Of a stretch of DNA of 64,000 bases, positions 11,588 through 24,200 are shown piece by piece; positions within the stretch are counted from its first letter, which is position 1, and each line of letters opens with the position of its first letter. Source of the stretch: Aradus depressus (Eukaryota; Arthropoda; Insecta; Hemiptera; Aradidae). The position numbers and the translations under genes are program-made. The stretch spans positions 51,229,087 to 51,293,086 of the forward strand of contig OY759216.1 in NCBI GenBank assembly GCA_963662175.1, read 5' to 3'. Under the pieces are notes generated by a model, which ran no database searches, was not told where the DNA came from, and saw nothing but the letters and a program-made list of their open reading frames with translations.

Positions 11588-11910
11588 GGAGCCTCGAATT
11601 CAGAGATCGAAGAAAGACTTTCAAAAGAGCCAAAACAGAAGGTGTGGATCCACCAAATATAGAGATCGAAGGATCCTAGCACTCAGGTCTACGGTTCTAG
11701 ACCTGGACTCGGGTCCACGGTTCTAGACCCGAGACCGGGTATATCGAGTATCGGCTCTTGTTAAATTGTTCTCGACAGCACTAATTTAAAGTCTACTTAG
11801 GGTTTTTGAGATGTAGCTTCAAATTCAGAGATCGAAAGGACCCTAAAGAAGCACAAACAGTAGATAAGTAAGTTTCCGCCAAATAAAGAGATCGAAGGTT
11901 TGGAGGGAGA
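11588..11910 (+). repeat. Degenerate satellite, right part
   Basis: The unit sequence resumes directly after the MITE (TTCAGAGATCGAAG, CACCAAATATAGAGATCGAAGG) and a further unit is seen at 11818-11910. Between them lies a short CGGTTCTAGACC repeat. Confidence 0.75.
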
Positions 11911-12122
11911 GTGGCATATGGAAAATATTTTCTGATTAGATTTATATAACTGAGGTTGAACTGTAGAGTATTGGTTGTCCTTATGGTACGAATTCCGTTT
12001 ATTTTCTAAAAAAACACTACTTAAATTCCATTGATCTAAATTTTGATTGTGCCATTATAGTTGAAATGATCTTTTCATTGATATTTAGTTTTTTGATAAT
12101 TAAATTGAATGCTTTTTTCCAG

Positions 12123-12250
12123 GAATTTCACGTCGCCTACATAATTATCAAAATGGGTATCTCACCTCGTCCAGGAGTTTGGATACTGGAAAAATCTTCT
12201 GATAACGGTCAAACGTTCACACCTTGGCAGTATTTTGCGGATTCGGAATC
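12123..12250 (+). CDS. LanA: LanA exon 1 of window: LN domain
   Basis: The acceptor is TTTTTTCCAG and the donor GTAAGT. The exon encodes residues 1-42 of the visible protein, including [20 protein letters not shown], a conserved LN stretch. It ends with two bases of a codon. The ATG at 12066 in the same frame lies in intron sequence upstream of the acceptor and is not a start. The next intron (12251-12924) contains a family A repeat copy. Confidence 0.93.
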
Positions 12251-15200
12251 GTAAGTTGGAACACTTGTAAGATCTAAATTGTTTTTAATGTCGGGTATCA
12301 GTAAATGCACTATGATTTTACACTAAAATGTTGCTCAATAATTCCTATACATTTTGTTTTACTTTCGCAGCTATAAGAAGCCTAGGGAAAGCTATATTAT
12401 CGGCCAGAAATTCGATGTTGAGTTTTCACCGGAAAATCACGTTCTCAGACATCTTGATTACAAAATAAAAAAATGTTGTTTGTCAGTATGTTTGTGACCA
12501 CGATAACTCCCAATAGAGTGAATGTATCGAAGTGACATTTTATATGTATTCAGAGCCCCATAAGAACATCCCCTATTGCTTTCCAGCCAAATCGGCGTTG
12601 GGGGGGGGGGGGGGGGGGGGGTGACAAAATGTATACCAGTAATCACAGAATCATTCAGTTCAGTAAGTCCTTCAAAATAGGAATCACTCAAGCCCATTAC
12701 TGTCTGACGTTTTGTAAAATAACCATAAGGTATTTTGTGTTAAGCCTCCCTCCTAACCATGCCAGGAAAATATATCATTTTCGGAAGAGAGTGGCAGACT
12801 TCTTTTTTTGTTTTTCCTAATTGGTTTATCAATATGGAAGGTATTGCTTTATAACGACATAGATTTCTGTTTTTTTTTTCAATTTTTTTTTTTTTTATGT
12901 AAATAATATATTTTCCTTTTTCAGAGATTGCGAAAAATTCTTTGGCAGAGAAAGTCTTCAACCAATAGCTAAGGATGATTCAGTTATTTGTGATACACGA
13001 TATTCGAAAATTCTACCATTAGAAGATGGAGAGGTAGTGTTTCAGTTACTAATATCATTTTTTTTTTCGAATAGTATTTGGATAAGATACTACGTGATAA
13101 TATTTCAGACTAGCAGGTTACAGTCAGTAACTGTAACCGGACTTTTAAGGATGCTTACATAAGAAATGTCATAAAAATTCTATCAACCGTTGAAGAGCTA
13201 GCGCTCATTTTGTGTTTTGGGTACAACCCCACCCCTCTCCCGTTCAAAGTTTTCAGATGCCAGCTAGCCAATATTCCAAGTTGGGCTTTCCTGTTCCGTG
13301 AATGTACGATCAACCGATATACAGCTAGGAGTGATTTTATGTTTCACGCCCCCCACACAATCCCCATCCGGTTAAAATTTTTGAAATTCCTCTTAACTTA
13401 TATTCTAATTTGGACAATCATTAAAAGGCCCTGCGAATTTCGTGAATCTAACGGAATGATGTGAGTCCCAGAGTAGAATCGGGCTCATGTCCACCAGAGC
13501 GACGGAAGAGCACTCTGTTAGTAGGCGATATGACTTCGTAAATAAAGCCCGGGCATGGGTCACAATAACTACGTGTGAAATTTCATGAATAACCTGTAAA
13601 ACCTGTGTAAATAACGTCAACATTTTGTAGTACTAAAGATGGTGGCAACTAATTGTACATGAAATATCCATTAAAAATTACAACGAAAAAGTCTACAATA
13701 AAACAGTGAAAATACTCATCTATTAATCTTATTTTATTTGTCTATTTATTTAATTTTTTTTCTGGCCCAATCCGGATTTTTCTTTTCCATTAATTTTTTT
13801 TTAAATTATCTTTTATATATTTATATTTTATTGTTTTTTTTTTTTCCTGTTCATTATTTATTTTACACTTATTTCTACGCCTCTCATAAATCCTTTTTTT
13901 TTAAATACTGTTATTTAGTATATATATAATTTTTTTTTTATTCATATTGCTTAATTTTAAAGTTTGTTTTTTTGTTTAATTTCAGATCGTGGTATCGCTG
14001 CTGAACGACCGACCCTCTGCCAACGACTTCTTCAACTCGACAGTGCTGCAGGAGTGGACCCGTGCTACCAATGTGAAGCTCCGCCTAATGAGAACCAAAA
14101 CACTGTTTGCTCATCTTATGTCCCTGGCACTCAAGGATCCATCAGTCACCAGGAGGGTAGGTTTAACTTACACTTTGAACTAATTAATACGTTTTGATCT
14201 TGGATTTGAATAAGAACCAACGCGAACAGAGGTAGAACAGGACAAATGACCCCGAATTGAGGTGTTGCCGTACATTCTTTCAAGAACCCATTTCCACCCA
14301 ACTATTGTTGACAAATTTCATATTTAACACTTTTACATTATTTATCGAGCCAATTCAATTTTAATTAACTCTCCAACGTCGAGTGGTACATAAGTGTGAC
14401 AAAAGTTGTTTTCTATATATAAATTGTTTCAATTTGTGCTTTGATGACATTTTATTGTTGCTAAATACCCAACGCTATGCTTTGTTATCAAAAAGCATAA
14501 ACCTTTTTTGTAACACCTAAACAGAAGCCCCAAGTTTCACCCTGAAAAGTTTTTCGAAATTTTGTATTTCCAAATCAATTATATTTTACTGTTGCCGTTT
14601 TCAATTTTTTTAAACGAATTTGCTTTTCGGGTTGTGTAAGGAGATTCTTAACTCATATTTAATATATTATTACATCTTCACTTCTCCCATTTATTTTATG
14701 CCTCCCAAAAAATAGCAATACAAACATTTCGGAAACATTCTCATTATCAGTAACTGAAATTAATTTGTAGGATCAGTATGTAAATTTATGGTGTTGGACC
14801 ATTATTTTATTTTTGGAAACTTATTTTAAGTCAAGTCCTACTTCCAAGAATGATCAGTCTGAACAGAATGTTTATCAATTATATCGACTCATAAAATAAG
14901 TCAGAAGATCTGTCGTAAAGTAAGTAAATAAGACCTTAGCTGAGCTGCGAGAAAGGTTTTACTGGTCAATGGCCGTCTGGATGTAGAAGAACATGGATTC
15001 GGCAGTGCACTACCTGCAATGTCAGCAAAGGACCATGGATCCGAAGCAGAGGACCGATGTATGTAGTAGTGTAACGTTGGTGCTCCTTTTGAGAGAATAG
15101 GCATAGACCTCGATTGTTGCTAGGTCATTTCATGTATTTATTTTTGACTTTAGAATGACCCGGGACAGGTTATATCTTTATTTGAATACCCTTGTATATC

Positions 15201-18200
15201 TTTATTTGAATACCCTCCATCGATTTATCGAGTGTATTCATCTGTTTACTTTTTGGTATATGATCTGTTTATTTCTCCGGGATGGCCTGTTTCGTTAGTT
15301 TTGTATTTAAATGGAGTTATTTATGTTTTTAAGTTATTTGTAATGTTGTTATTCATCTAGGATGACGTTTTAGATCAATTTATCAGTTGCAGACATTCCA
15401 GAAGTAAAGTTTCTTAAATTCTGACCAATCTCCTACTCTTTTAGAAACCTATATCAGTCAGCTGTTTTGTGAATTTTGTTTGTTTATAATTACTGAGCTA
15501 AATTGTAAAAATGTAAATGGTTGCTCTTATCGTTTATTGGATAGGCAGGCTCTTAGTATTTGATCGTGAATTGATTTTTTAAAACGTAAGTAATGTTTGT
15601 TTTGGACTAAGATAGTCATGTTATTAGTTATATAGAGACAGTTGTGTCTTTTCTCCACACATTTTGAATTTATCAAGTATTCTTTTTGACTGGCAGGGTC
15701 ATTAAGAGTGTACCGATGGAAAAACAAATCAATAAAAGATTACTCAGTATAGTGTCATTCTTAAGTCATACATAGGTCCCCAACTAAGGAAGTATTTGAC
15801 AATATTTATTTATTTTTTTAATGAATTCTTGTTTACTGTGTTGTTTTCAGTATTTCTACTCAATCCGAGACATAAGTATAGGGGGTCGTTGCCGATGTAA
15901 TGGACATGCGGAAGTATGCCCTGTGGTTGGGGACAACTACAAGAGAGTCTGCGAGTGCAAGCACAACACCTGTGGAGACAACTGTGAGCGGTGCTGTGAC
16001 AATAAAGTCCAGAAGAAGTGGCGACAGTCTAAATCAAACAAACTCTTCGAGTGTGAAGGTATGTAATGTCTTAATCTCCTTTTGACTCTCCTGAAAATCT
16101 GATCGGATCCGCCCCTGCCCTCATGGCAAACTATAAATCATGAAAACATGGACCGAAAAATGGAAAAAATCGTTGATTTGCTCATTAAAAATCAGCCTTG
16201 AATCTATCTTCCATACACCAACACGGATAAATTTAGGTTAGGCAAAATTTAGGACTCCATTAGTAGAGTCGGGGTCTTGTCCACCTGAGTGTCAAAAGAG
16301 CGCTCTGGTAGTAGGCGATATGACCTCGTAGTTAAAGCCCGGGCATGAGTCTCAATAACTAATTAACTTGTCGGGTTGTTTATAGAAACTACTCCAATGT
16401 TTCATTAATATTTCTTTATTACAACATTCTTTAAATTTATTAAACACAATGAACTAGAGTTAACCGAAAACTCACATTGCTACCTGATGGAGGGAACTGA
16501 CTCTGTTCACTCCATATATTTAATACTAATACTAGTATTAAATATATGGTTCACTTCCTCAGAAGGTTACTTCCAGGTTGTCTTTTCAATTTGATATTAA
16601 AATAAAAATAAATACGTTTTATAATTGTTATGTGTACATTATTAAAATTATTTTTTACCTTATTAAAATTATTTTTTACTATAATATTGATATTTTATAA
16701 TTTAATTGTATCTTTATTAAAATTATCGACTGTGTTATTTTGATTATCCATTATTTATTTATTATTCATTTTGGTCTCCTACAAACTTTACTTTATTCAT
16801 CATTAAACAATTGCGAATGTCTCATTTAATCTGTCATCTTACACTCTTAGATGAAAACCTATGGTTGATTGGTTTATTTGGGTTGACTAAAACCTATGTA
16901 TAAATTAATTAATAAAAACAATCATAGGTCAATGTAAATTAAAACATTTGAGGATGCCTATATGTTCATCATACATATCGCTGTTCGAGAAGAACAATGA
17001 CAGAATTGCAAAACTAATATTTTTAGCAGATGTAAAAAACTAATATTAAATAGTTGGTTAGTTATTATGACTCCTGCCCTGGTTTTTTTCACCTTCTAGA
17101 TAAAAAAAACCTAAGACCCTCAGCCGGGTTTCAAACATCATTTATTCATGTTAATCGCGATTTTAATTAATATTAATTACTCATAAATGTAGATGAAAAA
17201 TGTTTGGTGACTATAAAAAGAAAGGGCATAATTAGCATATTTTGTCATTTTTAAAGAAATGCTAGTCACAAAAGAGTGTCTTAAATTTAATCCTCAATTT
17301 CGCAATTTTGGCGTTGTTCTCCTAAAATTGAGAATTATAATTGAATACGTTGAATTTTTTATGTAGCGGCCAGGAGTATTATTACTATTATTTCAGTGTT
17401 CTAGTAGAAGAGTGTGGTATTTTTGAAACGCCTGACACTATGACTCCAAATACCCCAATTTTTCAGTTGTATAAAGAGTGAAATGTATGTATCTATCATT
17501 TAATTGTAATTTTTTGGTTTTTGTAATATTTAACGTAAGAAATTCAACGTTTTTTGCTTACTTATAATGGCATAATAATGCGTTAAAATTTATTTAATTC
17601 TTATTTTCTTCAGGCACTTTAAGAATTTCATTATAATATGTTTTATTTTTTTTTTCCAGATTGTAACTGCCACGGCCATTCGTCCCAGTGTGCTTACAAT
17701 GAAACTGTAGACGCTTTGTCTCTTTCATTGGACAAGTATGGTCGGTACGAAGGAGGCGGGGTTTGCCAGAGTTGTCAGGACAACACAGAGGGGATCAACT
17801 GTGACCGATGCAAGCCCGGCTTCTACAGGCCCCGCGGAAGGCTTCTCACTTCCAAGGATGTCTGCGAAAGTAACTTCTTCCTTTTTTTCTTTAAACTTTT
17901 TATCTTTGGAAAATTACTGTATTACTAAAATGTCTTAATAAATGAATTAAAAAATTGCCTGTGAATCACCGGCAGTGTACTTGCCCAAACTGCTTGGTCA
18001 GTTGCTAACTGGATACATTTTGAAGAAATTCGAAAATGATAAGCCCTATGGAGTATTTTTTTCGTTTATATACATTTTGTTTTAGTTTTTTTTACTTTTA
18101 AAATGCATTACTTCTAATTTTCTATAATTAAACAATTTATGTTAGATAAAGTTGGTGCTTCTCTTCAATTTGGCTCTGTTTCCGCTAATAACGTTACTTC

Positions 18201-21200
18201 CTCAGTAATCAACTAAGTATCCGCCCTCCCTATAAACTCTCCTTCTTCTCTGCACGATTTAAATGAAAATCAATGGGTGCTATTCTTATAAGCTTCCAGG
18301 TCCATATAAACATTCTTGTCTACATTATATTCTATAGGAAGTTACCATTTTCACAGACACTCCAGAGGCAGACATTTTCTTTTTTCATTTTTGAATTGAG
18401 GGTTCGATTTTCGCCTATCGTAGGAGAAATTTTCAAGCTGGGATAGTAAAATTATTGGCGACGAGGGCCAAATTGAAGATGAGTGACCAGTTGTATCAAA
18501 AATAAATTGTTTAATTGTAGACAATAAGATGAAATTACATTTGAAAACTATAAGAAAAAAAATTGTCGGTGAATCACCGGCAATGTACTTCCCCAGAATG
18601 AATCAATCAATTACCTTTTCGCTCCACCTCCAAAATCACAGTCAACCGTTTGCGCTAATATTCAATGGTTGACTTACATAGGTGCTCCTAAATCCTCATA
18701 CTAAATTTTGTGTCGATAAATTCATTACATCGGCAGTTATTGGGGTTTTTACATTGAGCACCCCCTAATCCCCTTCCTCTTTGGTAGATTTTACTGAAAA
18801 TGAATAGATTTTGGCCTTATGTGGTTTGTCGTGTTCACAGGGATACACAGACACACATTTTTTTAAAAATATTTAGGATCAAGACGTCGGAAAGCATGAA
18901 ATTTCATTAAAAACTCCGCATCAAATTTTTGACCGATTACATAACTTCCCCTATACTTCTACTTTGAATTTCACAGAAGTACATGTAATGTTTCTCCTTG
19001 TCCTTACTGGGTGTAATTCTGGGCACTGAGGAAAATAGCCTCTAAAGCTTTCGTAACCTCCAACAACGTACGGTACCTTGGGGTTTACTTAGACAGCAGA
19101 CTAACGTGGAATCCCCACACAAGACTCAAACGACAAGAACTCAGACGATATGGTCTTTACGACTACTCGGATCAAAGTCAAAACTATCTGTTGAGAACAA
19201 ACTTACAATTTACAAAACAATCATACGACCAATATGGAATAGAAGTATGGGGCTCAACCAAGAGTTCCAACATTAACAGAATTCAATCTTTTCAGTCAAA
19301 AGTCCTACGACAAATTGTCAATGCTCTCTTTCATGTCACCAACAATGTCCTACACGAACACCTCAACATTTGTCATGTCCAATACCTAATCCAATTCCGC
19401 TTCAAGAAATTCCATTCTAAGTTGAATACCCATCCCAATCCTGCCGCTCAGCGTATGTCCTCTCAGTCCCATTCCGACACCCTCCACGCCGCCTAAGACG
19501 ACGCTGGCCTCGCGATCTTCTTTAAATAATGATAATATCTAAGGGAATGTCAGCACTGGATGGCATCTCCCATCAATTGTACATTTTTATTTCTTATGTT
19601 CAGTTCTACCCATTGTATATTTTTTACAGATTGTAGAAAAAAAAAAAAGCTTTCGTGATGATTGAACTTGATGCTTTTGCTTTCACATTCCAAGTCAATT
19701 TAATAGAAGTATTGTCCCCATTCATTAATTTAATTTATTAAATTTTGCTTTATTTTTTCTTCCAGGATGCAAATGTGACGACCCTAGACACACAGGAAAC
19801 TGTGCAGACGCCACTGGGATCTGCGAGTGCGAAGTGAACTATCAGCCGCCATTCTGCGACTCCTGTGCCTATGGTTATTTCGGATTTCCAACCTGTAAGA
19901 ACTGTACCTGCTACATCAACGGAACTGAGGGTGGGGTCTGTGAGCCGGATAGCCAAGTCTCCACTTGTGTCTGCAAGACAAACTTTGACGGCGATGATTG
20001 CAGGAAGTGTCGTCCTGGATATTACAATTTCCCGGAATGTTCTCGTGAGTTATTAACTGTTAGCAATAAGCGTATTATTATTATTATTGTTTATTGTATG
20101 TTATGATTATTATTCTTATACAATTTGATTATTGTCAGCTTGCCAGTGTAACCCAGTAGGATCATTGAACGAAGAGTGTAACGTGACCACAGGACAATGT
20201 GACTGTCAGAGTAATTTCGGTGGCCCTAACTGCAACCAATGTGCCAACTCCTATTACAACTTTCCAGCATGCTCTTGTAAGTTTACGTTTTTATTAAAAG
20301 AATATGCTGTTCTATTAAGCTCCTTCTCTCGATAAATATAATATAATAAGCAGAAAAGAAAGATACAAATGTTATAGTCGTTTGCTATTGAGCACATGGC
20401 CTTTAATGAATATAGCGAGTAATGTACCAATAAATATCTTTAAAACTAATAAAAATATATTCTGTTACGAAGTGAGTAAAGATAAATAAGAAAATTATTT
20501 TTTTTAGATCTGGCCTCAATGACATGTTTCTGCAAGCAATGTTGAGAGGTGTCAACTTGTAGCTCTTATTCTATCTTGAACCTCCAGTCATTACTCTCTC
20601 TATATTCTGGTCATAGAGAGATGATCCTTTAGCTAACAACACATTGAGCCCTACAGCGCACCTGCTGAACGATATAATGTCTGGAAGGGGTTGGTAATAG
20701 TAACCAATTAGGTCAGACGTGCCATTTTGCCGTCACAGTTTTTCATATCTTACCTAGTGACGGTCTGTTCTTCCCTTGAACTTACCAATTACAGGTTTTT
20801 TTTTCTCATTGAAATATTTTAGTGTCTGTGAAAAATATGTTTCATATGTAGATAACATATATTTACCGACCGAGGCCCTTAGTTTATTTTATCTGGGAGG
20901 TAAAATAAACTTAAGCACGCCGTTCTTTAGATGGGACCTTAAGCGATGGTCCCGAGCCTGCACGATGTCAGGCACTCGTTAAAAACCCATGCCCAAGATG
21001 AATAAAAATTTAGGGTAGGCAAAATTGAGGACTCGGGCTCATATTTACCAGGGTGACGAAAGAGCGCTCTGGTTGTAGGCGATATGATCTTGTAGTTGAA
21101 TCCCAGGCATAAGTCATGATAACTAACTATATTTCAATTAATATTAATTATTGTGAATGTTGATTCACTATAATCACAAGATCGCGGGCTCGAAATCCGG

Positions 21201-24200
21201 CCAAGGCCTTTAGATCTTTTAACTGGGAGCTGGAAAAACCTAGAGCACGCCGTCTTTCGGATGGGACGTTAAGCGATGGTCCCGAACCTGCTCGATGTCA
21301 GGTACTTGTTGAAGATCCCTACTCTAGTTGAATAAACTAGGTAGGCAAAATTTAGGACTCCCATAGTAGAGTCGGACTCATCTTCACCAAAGTGACGAGA
21401 AAGAGCGCTCTGGTTGTTTACTAAAAATTTAACTAAACTAAAATTTCCTATATATATATTATTTTATGGAATACATTTTATTGTTGGGTGAGCCTAATTG
21501 ACTTCTCTATGAGTGAAGTATAGTTTAAAAATTCATATTATTACATTAAGGACTACCTAATATTAAAAATTGACTTGATTCTATACTTTCTTCATGTATT
21601 TTGTTCAACTTTTATTTTTATAATCAGCTTGGAAATCATTCAGTGATATCTATACTAATAAATAATTGTGTTTATTTTAGTTTGTAAATGTGATCCTCGG
21701 GGGACTACGAAGGAAGTTTGTGACAAAGAGTCGGGCAGGTGCCTATGTAAGGAGGGATTCGGAGGAGAGCGCTGCGACAGATGTATCCCAGGGTACAAGG
21801 AGTACCCCGACTGCAAGCCATGTGGCTGTAGCGACATCGGAAGCTCGTCCAAGGTGTGCGATCACTCCGGCAAATGTTCCTGTCTCGACAAGTTCTCCGG
21901 CAAAACTTGTACTCACTGTGCTTTTGGCTTTTACAGATATCCAGAATGTTTATGTAAGTTTATTCTGTTTTAATTTCGACTAAAAAAAACCTCCTGTGTA
22001 TTAACAATGTCTATTAACAAATGTTTTTTTGTTGTTTAGCATGTAACTGCAATACGCAAGGAACTCTGAAGAATGCAATTTCCTGCGATGACAATGCACA
22101 GTGTGAATGTAAGGAAGGGATTGAAGGAAAGCGGTGCGACACTTGCAAAGAAGGGCTCTACAACTTCCCTACTTGTGAAGGTAGCTCTCTCTGTTTATGT
22201 CCGAAAACACTTCAGCGATCTGTGTCGATAAAATATATCGATATTAGTGGAAAGCTAATAAAATAAATAAAAACAATGAATTTGTTGAACTTTTATATTA
22301 TCTAATTCCACCAAAATATATACATATCGTGTTCCATTGTCAGAACAATGTTCAAAAGTGACATTTAAGTTTAGTAGGTTGTCATATTTGTACAATCCTC
22401 AGGTTACCTGAGATTACCTAAGGCTTTGACATCCTGTCGCTTACGGATGTCCATGCCTTAACAGAACATTTACAGTTTTTTTGATTTTAAACATTAACAA
22501 AATAAAAAAATGTTTCATGTAGTAAGAAATAAAAAAAACAAAACATGGGGTTTCTAGTGGAGTACATAGTATTTATAAGAAATATGGGCTATATGACATA
22601 ATATCGAAATACAAGAAGAAAATAAAATGCATACATACTCTTTATAATAAATATATATATTATATTAACAGAGTGAGAATTTGAAGTGAGTTTGGTCGTT
22701 CAAACAATTCCCATTTTTTCTAGTTCTATTAATTTCCAGCTGTTCCAGAGCTGTCTACCTTTTTATGAATGTTTCCCAATACCATTTTATGGTTTAACGG
22801 AAATGAATATTATTATTATTATTATTATTATAAATAATAAATGTGTGATTTGGTTTCAGTATGTGATTGTGACCCAGCAGGGGTTAGGGCCAACTCCTCC
22901 GACTGTGGAACTTTGTCCAAAGTTGGAGAGCTCTGCCAGTGTAAGCCAAGGGTCACTGGCCGAAAGTGCAAAGACTGTCAACCCTTGTTCTGGAACTTAC
23001 AACATTACAATCCACTTGGTTGTGAAGGTAAATAGTACAATTATTATAATATTAATTATGTTTATCCAGAGCTCACTTGGGTTCTTCACTTCTCCATAGC
23101 TACAATATTATTAGATGAGAGCAAAAAAAGGTTTTGAAAAAATTCTTAATTTCTATTCTTTCATGTTTCTTGTTTAATTTTTTTTTAATTTCTAGTATTT
23201 ACTGGCATTAAAACCAAATATTTTTCGAGAAATATGGTTATAAACTTTTTAGATACCTAGCTCTCAATTTTACATTTTTTAAATAATATTTCCATCTCAT
23301 TGTTACATTTCGTATTAATTTCATATTTTGGCCTATATCTGTAAGATGAAGATTTTTTTTTTTAACTGGTCAAATATGAAGCTTCATACGATAAGGGTTC
23401 CATACAATACATTTTATACATAACATAAACTTAATCTACTGCATGTATCATTTTTTGAAATGTCTGAAAAAATACAATTCACTTTCTTTAGGTTTCCTGA
23501 AAAGTTCACCAACTCCTCTCCTATACCCCTTAATATTTTTTCAGCCCATTCCTTCCGGAATAATAAAAGTAACATTTTTTTTCCGAAGTTTTATACTAAA
23601 AAGTGATCCAAAAATAAATACTATTTGTATTCCTCATCTAGAAGCTACCTACATGCAAATTTTCAGATTTTTTGGTTATACATATATTTTCCGTGAAAGC
23701 CGCTTTGATGGGCAGACAACTGAGCGATTTTATAAGGGTTCCGTTCTTACCATTTTCGATTCGGAACAATAATTAAGTTTGAAATTTTTTTTAAATTGTG
23801 AACAATTCATTGCATGTTGGCTGTTTATTATTATTAGAAATTAATTGGACAATTTGAACAAATTTCATTGATTTAAGGAAAATTTACTTATATTAAGTAA
23901 TTTAACAAGTTTTTTAAAAATATTTTCAGAATGCAATTGTAATTCCTCTGGAGTGCTGGGAGGCATTGGTGAATGTGACAGTAAAACCGGGCAGTGTTAT
24001 TGTAAACAGAATGTTCAGTCAAGAAAATGTAATGTTTGTATTGATGGCAGCTACAGTTTGGAAGGCAACAATATCTTCGGTTGTACAGGTTTGTAATTAC
24101 TACAATTTCCTTTGAAATTATTTTATCTTATTTGATTTATGTCATCCATGTGAAATAGAACCTTGCATAATGTCCAGTCAATATTATAATGTTGTCGCAG

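Larger units (their letters stand above)
1..12122 (+). other. Repeat-filled 3' part of a long LanA intron
   Basis: The first visible LN exon starts at 12123 in the middle of the LN domain, so everything before it should be intron. I looked for an upstream LN exon (expected around a WWQ motif and cysteine pairs) and saw none, so the intron is at least 12.1 kb. It holds the repeats listed separately. Stretches 420-1420, 1620-2680, 3530-4010, 4975-5440, 6235-6660, 7170-7640, 8310-8990 and 9240-10340 show only AT-rich sequence, homopolymers and short microsatellites such as (CCGT)n near 9505-9520. Confidence 0.75.

Noticed and set aside
12066..12122. ATG upstream of and in frame with the first LN exon
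   Set aside because: The sequence before 12123 is AT-rich with a good acceptor, and LN homology starts at the acceptor; a start here would lack the first half of LN and a signal peptide.
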